DNA of 18,861 bases. Origin: Clostridia bacterium. GTDB taxonomy: Bacteria > Bacillota_A > Clostridia > Christensenellales > Aristaeellaceae. The position numbers and the translations under genes were made by a program. The stretch is taken from assembly GCA_017938785.1 (NCBI GenBank), contig JAGBAU010000024.1:1-18861 (forward strand), read 5' to 3'. Of the stretch, positions 15,009 to 18,861 are shown piece after piece; within the stretch, counting starts at the first letter, position 1, and the number at the start of each line of letters is the position of its first letter. The notes beneath the pieces are model-generated. The model saw only the letters and a list, made by a program, of their open reading frames with translations. It ran no database searches and was not told where the DNA came from.

Positions 15009-15259
15009 AGCAGTACATACTCAACGGACAGAACATGTCCGACCGCGAAGCTGCCTACGATGAAATCGCCCGCGCACTCGAGCTTCCCGCCCACTTTGGC
15101 CGGAACCTGGACGCCCTGTGGGATGAGCTGAGCGGAATGCAGGGTGAGATCATCCTCACCACCCCTGCCGATCATGACGAATACGCAGGAAAGATCCTTC
15201 AGGTTCTGCGCGAAGCTGCGGATGAAAATCCCCGGCTGAAGCTGACCGTACAGGCATAA
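15005..15259 (+). CDS. Barstar-family ribonuclease inhibitor
   Basis: Barstar binds intracellular barnase and blocks its active site before export, protecting the producer's RNA. The 84-residue product has no signal peptide, as expected for a cytoplasmic antidote. It shows LPAHFGRNLDALWDELSG (27-44), which contains the inhibitory helix. Asp36, Trp39 and Asp40 correspond to barstar Asp35, Trp38 and Asp39. Glu70 in QVLREA corresponds to Glu76. The ATG overlaps the barnase stop (ATGA, 15005-15008) with GGAGG 7 bases upstream inside barnase, so nuclease and inhibitor are translationally coupled. It is the last gene of the polC operon. Confidence 0.93.
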   Translation: MKQYILNGQNMSDREAAYDEIARALELPAHFGRNLDALWDELSGMQGEIILTTPADHDEYAGKILQVLREAADENPRLKLTVQA

Positions 15260-15288
15260 AAAAACGGCTGCACAAGCAGCCGTTTTTT
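15258..15288. terminator. Bidirectional intrinsic terminator between barstar and the AEC transporter gene
   Basis: ACGGCTGC (15264-15271) pairs with GCAGCCGT (15276-15283) around the loop ACAA, flanked by seven A (15258-15264) and six T (15283-15288). It works in both directions: it closes the long plus-strand operon and the converging minus-strand transporter gene, whose stop is at 15295. Confidence 0.93.
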
Positions 15289-15294
15289 GTTGCC

Positions 15295-16212
15295 TCAGAT
15301 CACGGCGGACATCACCGCGAACAGGATGATGCTCACCAGGGTGGTGACGGACAGCGCCGAGGAAATGTTGGCGCGCTCCTCCTGGGCGTCCGCGAACACG
15401 GGCAGTACGTAGGGCGGGGGCAGGATGAACATCAGCACCAGCGCGCCCACATGCATGGCGCCGCCCAGCAGGAACTTATTCACCAGCAGTGCAACGCCCA
15501 GCATGATGGCCATGATGGCGAAGCGCATGACCACGATCGCCGCGGTCTTCTTCCAGCGAATCTCGCCGGGCACCAGGTCGTAGCCGATGGAGATGAGAAT
15601 CAGCACGCTGGTGGGCGCGGAGATGAAGCTGGTGATGGAATCAAAGATGCCGCTGACGCCGGAGGGCTTGAGCGCATCGTACAGGCCGGTTGCGCCGATG
15701 ATCAGGCCGATGATGATGCCCCACAGCACCGGAGAGGACAGGGCTTCGCGGGCCACATTTTTGAGGCCGGCCTTGCCGCTGAGCAGGATCTTGTACACGG
15801 TGAACACAAACAGAACCTGGCCCAGGTCGATGATGGCGAAGTGGGAATTGGGTTCGTTCTTAAACAGCAGGGCGAACAGGCCGTAGCCCAGCATGCCCGC
15901 CTCGAAGCCGGTGAACAGGTAGTGGGTCAGCTTGCCCTGTACCTTGAACAGCTTCACGGCGAACAGGCCCACCGCCAGCGCAACGCAGCACAGCGCGAAG
16001 ATCACCAGCGGAACGGTGATGCTGTTTTTAGTGTATTCAGCCGTCGCGAAGGAGGAAACCAGCACCATGGGCAGGCAGATGTTCACCGCCACGGATTTGA
16101 GCTGGTCCACGCCTGCGCGGGTGAGGATATTCTTACTGCGGCAGAGCATGCCGATGAACAGGGTGATGAACACCGGCAGCGCCGTTTCCAGTACGCGAAT
16201 AAGGGTTTCCAT
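15295..16212 (-). CDS. AEC-family (auxin efflux carrier-like) membrane transporter
   Basis: The 305-residue, very hydrophobic product has about nine or ten predicted membrane helices arranged as two halves. The N-terminus (LPVFITLFIGMLCRSKNILT followed by NICLPMVLVSSF) and the final helices fit the AEC/Mem_trans family. Members move small organic anions such as malate or other carboxylates, or amino-acid derivatives; the substrate cannot be told from sequence. The ATG at 16212 was chosen because GGAGG lies 9 bases upstream; a frame beginning at 16257 would add 15 residues unlike the family. It lies downstream of the EF-G2 gene, separated by a 135-base hairpin-rich leader, so it is either a read-through gene or has its own unseen promoter. 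Confidence 0.85.
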   Translation of the reverse strand: METLIRVLETALPVFITLFIGMLCRSKNILTRAGVDQLKSVAVNICLPMVLVSSFATAEYTKNSITVPLVIFALCCVALAVGLFAVKLFKVQGKLTHYLFTGFEAGMLGYGLFALLFKNEPNSHFAIIDLGQVLFVFTVYKILLSGKAGLKNVAREALSSPVLWGIIIGLIIGATGLYDALKPSGVSGIFDSITSFISAPTSVLILISIGYDLVPGEIRWKKTAAIVVMRFAIMAIMLGVALLVNKFLLGGAMHVGALVLMFILPPPYVLPVFADAQEERANISSALSVTTLVSIILFAVMSAVI

Positions 16213-16245
16213 GAATATGTACCTCCAAAGTTGGTTGGTAGAAGA

Positions 16246-16271
16246 AAAGCGCCGCAATAATGCGGCGCTTT
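16246..16271 (-). terminator. Intrinsic terminator between the EF-G2 gene and the transporter gene
   Basis: AAAGCGCCGCA (16246-16256) and TGCGGCGCTTT (16261-16271) are perfectly complementary over 11 bp with a 4-base loop. On the minus strand the stem is followed by TTTTCTTCT, a plausible U-rich tail. It lies only 33 bases before the transporter start, so it may also act as an attenuator of that gene. Confidence 0.7.
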
Positions 16272-16308
16272 CGCAGGATCAGCGAACCGGCCGAAGGCGG
16301 TTGCGCGG

Positions 16309-16334
16309 TTCGGCAGCTTTTTAAAGCTGCCGAA
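16309..16334 (-). other. Hairpin just after the EF-G2 stop
   Basis: TTCGGCAGCTTT (16309-16320) and AAAGCTGCCGAA (16323-16334) form a perfect 12-bp inverted repeat with almost no loop, 13 bases after the EF-G2 stop on the minus strand. No T run follows. A 7-bp alternative pairing (CGAACCG at 16283-16289 with CGGTTCG at 16306-16312) shares bases 16309-16312 with it, so the two structures compete at their edge. Confidence 0.6.
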
Positions 16335-16347
16335 GATCCATATTGGA

Positions 16348-18429
16348 TTAATCCTCGTCTTCCTCTTCGCGCTTGCAGGCTTCGACGATCTTCTTGGCGT
16401 CGGCTGCGGGAACTTCTTCGTAGCGCTCAAAGCTCATGGTGAAGGAGCCGCGGGCCTGGGTCATGGAACGCAGGTCGGTGGCATACTTGGCCATCTCGGA
16501 CAGGGGGGCTTCTGCGGTAACGCGCTGCATATCGCCAACCTTATCCATACCCATGATGCGGCCACGACGCTTGTTCATGTCGCCCATGATATCGCCCATG
16601 TACTGATCGGGAACGTCTACCTCAACGTGGTAGATGGGCTCGAGCAGGATGGGGGATGCGCCGGTCAGCTGCTTGAAAGCAAGGCGGGCAGCGGTCTTGA
16701 AGGCCATTTCAGAGGAGTCTACCGGATGGTAGGAACCATCGTACAGCTCAGCAGTCAGGCCAACAACCGGGAAGCCTGCCAGAACGCCGTGAACGATGTT
16801 GTCACGCAGGCCCTTTTCAACCGCGGGGATGAAGTTGCGCGGTACGGTGCCGCCGACAACGGAATCAATGAAGTGGAATTCGGTATCGTTCGGATCATCG
16901 TTGGGACGGAACTTGATCTTAACATCACCGAACTGGCCATGACCACCGGACTGCTTCTTATGGCGGCCCTGTACGTCGATGGGCTTGCGGATGGACTCAC
17001 GATAGGGGATCTTGGGATCCTGCAGCACGCACTCTGCGCCGAACTTGCTGGCCAGCTTCTTGGCAACAACTTCGATGTGCATCTCGCCCAGACCGGACAG
17101 AACGGATTCGGTGGTTTCAACGTTCTTGGTGATGGTCAGGGTGGGATCTTCTTCCATCAGGCGAGACAGGCCGGAGAAGATCTTATCTTCTTCGCCGCTC
17201 TTCTTGGCGTAAACTGCCTTGGAAATGCAGGGAGCCGGGAATTCGATATCAGCGAACTTCACGGGATTGGCGCCATCGCACAGGGTGTGGCCGGTGGCAA
17301 CGGAACCCAGCTTGGCCAGGCAGAAGATATCGCCCGCGCAAACCTTCTGGGTTGCGGTGGGCTTCTTGCCCTTCAGGATGGAGATGGTGCCGGGCTTCTC
17401 GGTCTTCTCGGCGTTTGCGTTGTACAGCAGCATGTCGCCGGTCAGGGAACCGGACATGACCTTCATCAGGCTCATCTTGCCGACGAAGGGGTCAGCCATG
17501 GTCTTGAAGACCTGAGCAGAGAAGGGCTGGCCTTCTTCGCAGATGCACTCAACTTCTTCACCGGTCTTGGGGTTGACGCCGACCTTCACGGTACCGGCGG
17601 GAGAGGGCATGATTTCCTTGATGGTATCCAGCACCTTGGCCAGACCAACGCGGGTAATGGAGGAGCAGCAGACAACGGGAACGACGGTGCCGTCCTTGAT
17701 GCCCTGGCGCAGGCCGTGCATCATTTCTTCCTGAGAAAGCTCGCCTTCCTCGAAGAACTTTTCCATCAGCTCGTCTTCAGCGCCTGCGGCAGCTTCCATG
17801 AGAGCTTCGCGTGCAGCTTCAACTTCATCAGCAACGGAGGCGGGAACGTCAACTTCCTTCAGGCTCTTGCCTTCGCCCATGTATGCCTTGTTATCCAGCA
17901 GGGATGCAACGCCCACGAACTTGCCGCCTTCGATGACGGGAACCTGGATGGCTGCAACTGCGGAGCCGTACTTCTCGGTCAGGGTAGCCATGGCCTTTTC
18001 GAAGTTGGCGTTTTCGCGGTCCATATTGTTGATCACGATCAGGCGGGCGGTGTTGGTCTTATCGCACATTGCCCATGCCTTTTCTGCACCAACGTTCAGG
18101 CCGTTCACGGCACCAACGGTGATGATAGCGCCTTCGCATACGCTCATGGGGCCGACCATCTCGCCGGCGAAATCGAAGTAGCCAGGAATATCGATCAGGT
18201 TGATCTTGGTCTCCTTCCACTCCAGCGGAGCAACGGCTGCGCTGATGGAAATACCACGCTTGATTTCTTCCTGTTCATGGTCAGTGGTGGTGGTGCCGTC
18301 TTCTACGCGGCCCTGGCGGTCGATTGCGCCTGCGGTGAAGAGCAGGGCTTCAACCAGAGTGGTCTTGCCTTCGGAGCCATGACCAACAACAGAAATGTTG
18401 CGGATATTCTTGGCCTGATAGTCTTTCAT
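16348..18429 (-). CDS. fusA2: EF-G2-type translational GTPase (elongation factor G paralogue)
   Basis: The 693-residue protein has the full EF-G layout: G domain, beta-barrel domain II, and domains III, IV and V, including the domain IV stretch QGRHKKQSGGHGQFGDVKIKF. The P-loop is GHGSEGKT (16-23). Two GTPase motifs differ from canonical EF-G: switch II reads DIPGY (80-84) where EF-G has DTPGH with its catalytic histidine, and G4 reads NNMD (134-137) instead of NKxD. VEDGTTTTDHEQEE and the tyrosine are features of the EF-G2 (FusA2) subgroup, not of the housekeeping translocase. AGGGGG lies 7 bases before the ATG. It stands alone, away from the rpsL-rpsG-fusA-tuf cluster where canonical fusA normally lies. 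A ribosome-associated role other than bulk translocation is likely; the exact function is unknown. Confidence 0.88.
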   Translation of the reverse strand: MKDYQAKNIRNISVVGHGSEGKTTLVEALLFTAGAIDRQGRVEDGTTTTDHEQEEIKRGISISAAVAPLEWKETKINLIDIPGYFDFAGEMVGPMSVCEGAIITVGAVNGLNVGAEKAWAMCDKTNTARLIVINNMDRENANFEKAMATLTEKYGSAVAAIQVPVIEGGKFVGVASLLDNKAYMGEGKSLKEVDVPASVADEVEAAREALMEAAAGAEDELMEKFFEEGELSQEEMMHGLRQGIKDGTVVPVVCCSSITRVGLAKVLDTIKEIMPSPAGTVKVGVNPKTGEEVECICEEGQPFSAQVFKTMADPFVGKMSLMKVMSGSLTGDMLLYNANAEKTEKPGTISILKGKKPTATQKVCAGDIFCLAKLGSVATGHTLCDGANPVKFADIEFPAPCISKAVYAKKSGEEDKIFSGLSRLMEEDPTLTITKNVETTESVLSGLGEMHIEVVAKKLASKFGAECVLQDPKIPYRESIRKPIDVQGRHKKQSGGHGQFGDVKIKFRPNDDPNDTEFHFIDSVVGGTVPRNFIPAVEKGLRDNIVHGVLAGFPVVGLTAELYDGSYHPVDSSEMAFKTAARLAFKQLTGASPILLEPIYHVEVDVPDQYMGDIMGDMNKRRGRIMGMDKVGDMQRVTAEAPLSEMAKYATDLRSMTQARGSFTMSFERYEEVPAADAKKIVEACKREEEDED

Positions 18430-18521
18430 ATGAATTCCCCCTGTTTAGTTTATGTCTCCTGCCCAAAAATCGCGGCAGGCCTGGCAAACGCAAAGAGCGC
18501 CGTATACGCCATAGTATTTAT

Positions 18522-18530
18522 ATTTTAACA
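18522..18530 (-). promoter_or_regulatory. Candidate extended -10 promoter for the EF-G2 gene
   Basis: On the minus strand TGTTAAAAT (18530-18522) fits the extended -10 pattern TGnTATAAT, within an AT-rich block unlike the surrounding GC-rich DNA. A clear -35 at 17 bases is missing (TTTTCA). TTGATG (18541-18536) is too close to serve this -10. The leader would be about 85 bases and contains a 6-bp stem (18458-18463 with 18474-18479). The whole gap 18430-18655 between the two divergent genes holds no other feature I can support. Confidence 0.4.
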
Positions 18531-18655
18531 GAAAACATCAATTTTGAAAAGCCCCTTTATGAAGGAAATTCCCACTTTTCCGGTGAATATAGTGTTATTC
18601 TTTTTATTTTTCGCATCCATTGGCGCAAAATATCGGCGATTCGGAGTAAAAAAAT

Positions 18656-18861
18656 ATGCGTTTAAAGATTCTTTGTGGGCTCCTGATTCTGGCACTACTC
18701 CTCTGCTGCCCGGCTCTTGCCATGGACCGGCAGGAGATGCGGGATGCCTGGCAGCAGGCAAATGCCGCAAAAACGGAAATTTCCCCTTACCAGGAGCTTC
18801 CGGATGTACACAGTTTTTCCCCGGGCAAAATTACGCTTCAGGCACAGCAGCAGGCCCTTAA
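18656..18861 (+). CDS. Exported protein, N-terminal part only (3' cut by window edge)
   Basis: Sixty-eight codons are visible and the frame is still open at the window end. The product begins with a clear signal peptide (MRLKILCGLLILALLLCC, cleavage probably after PALA at residue 22), then a polar segment rich in Gln and Ala (about 23-68). GGAG lies 9 bases before the ATG. The segment YQELPDVHSFSPGKITLQAQQQAL resembles, from memory, the lead-in to secreted CAP-domain proteins of Clostridia, but that domain lies outside the window and the resemblance is weak. It is divergent from the EF-G2 gene. Confidence 0.7.
   Translation, partial: MRLKILCGLLILALLLCCPALAMDRQEMRDAWQQANAAKTEISPYQELPDVHSFSPGKITLQAQQQAL

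Noticed and set aside
16627..18528. Plus-strand open frame of about 633 codons opposite the EF-G2 gene
   Set aside because: Antisense to a gene with unmistakable GTPase and EF-G domains. No ribosome-binding site and no domain-like sequence.
18430..18655. Riboswitch or small RNA in the divergent EF-G2/exported-protein gap
   Set aside because: Only a weak 6-bp stem and AT-rich promoter-like sequence are visible, with no recognisable conserved RNA class.

Overview
The window reads as a stretch of core chromosome from a Gram-positive bacterium of the phylum Bacillota, most likely a Clostridia-type gut anaerobe. The main evidence is a full-length PolC-type replicative DNA polymerase, strong GGAGG ribosome-binding sites about 7 bases before most starts, and the conserved order rpsB-tsf-pyrH ... 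frr-uppS-cdsA-dxr-rseP-ispG-polC. Codons favour G/C at the third position. A genus cannot be assigned from the sequence alone.

Layout. (1) 1-2131, plus strand: the end of rpsB (ribosomal protein S2), tsf (EF-Ts) and pyrH (UMP kinase). Two small hairpins lie between rpsB and tsf, a textbook intrinsic terminator lies between tsf and pyrH, and a cluster of hairpins follows pyrH. (2) 2130-4402: an insertion relative to the usual pyrH-frr adjacency. It holds a minus-strand ECF sigma factor with a translationally coupled membrane-anchored partner (probable anti-sigma), preceded by an ECF-type promoter, plus a divergent plus-strand gene for a small membrane protein. (3) 4424-15288: a new sigma-A-type promoter opens a long plus-strand operon of frr, uppS, cdsA, dxr, rseP, ispG and polC. 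Its last two genes are a secreted barnase-family ribonuclease and its barstar-family inhibitor. The operon closes with a strong bidirectional terminator. (4) 15295-18429, minus strand: an EF-G2-type translational GTPase followed by an AEC-family membrane transporter, separated by a hairpin-rich leader. (5) 18656 to the end, plus strand: the start of a gene for an exported protein, cut by the window edge.

How the genes work together. Region 1 serves translation and UMP supply. Region 3 joins ribosome recycling (Frr), the MEP isoprenoid pathway (Dxr, IspG), the undecaprenyl lipid carrier (UppS), phospholipid precursor synthesis (CdsA), site-2 membrane proteolysis (RseP) and DNA replication (PolC).

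The most noteworthy points are the barnase-barstar pair attached to the polC operon with every catalytic residue kept, the sigma/anti-sigma module that splits the ancestral operon and has a recognisable probable self-recognition promoter, and the EF-G2 paralogue whose GTP-binding G4 motif has lost its lysine. I found no CRISPR array, tRNA, rRNA, transposase or integrase.
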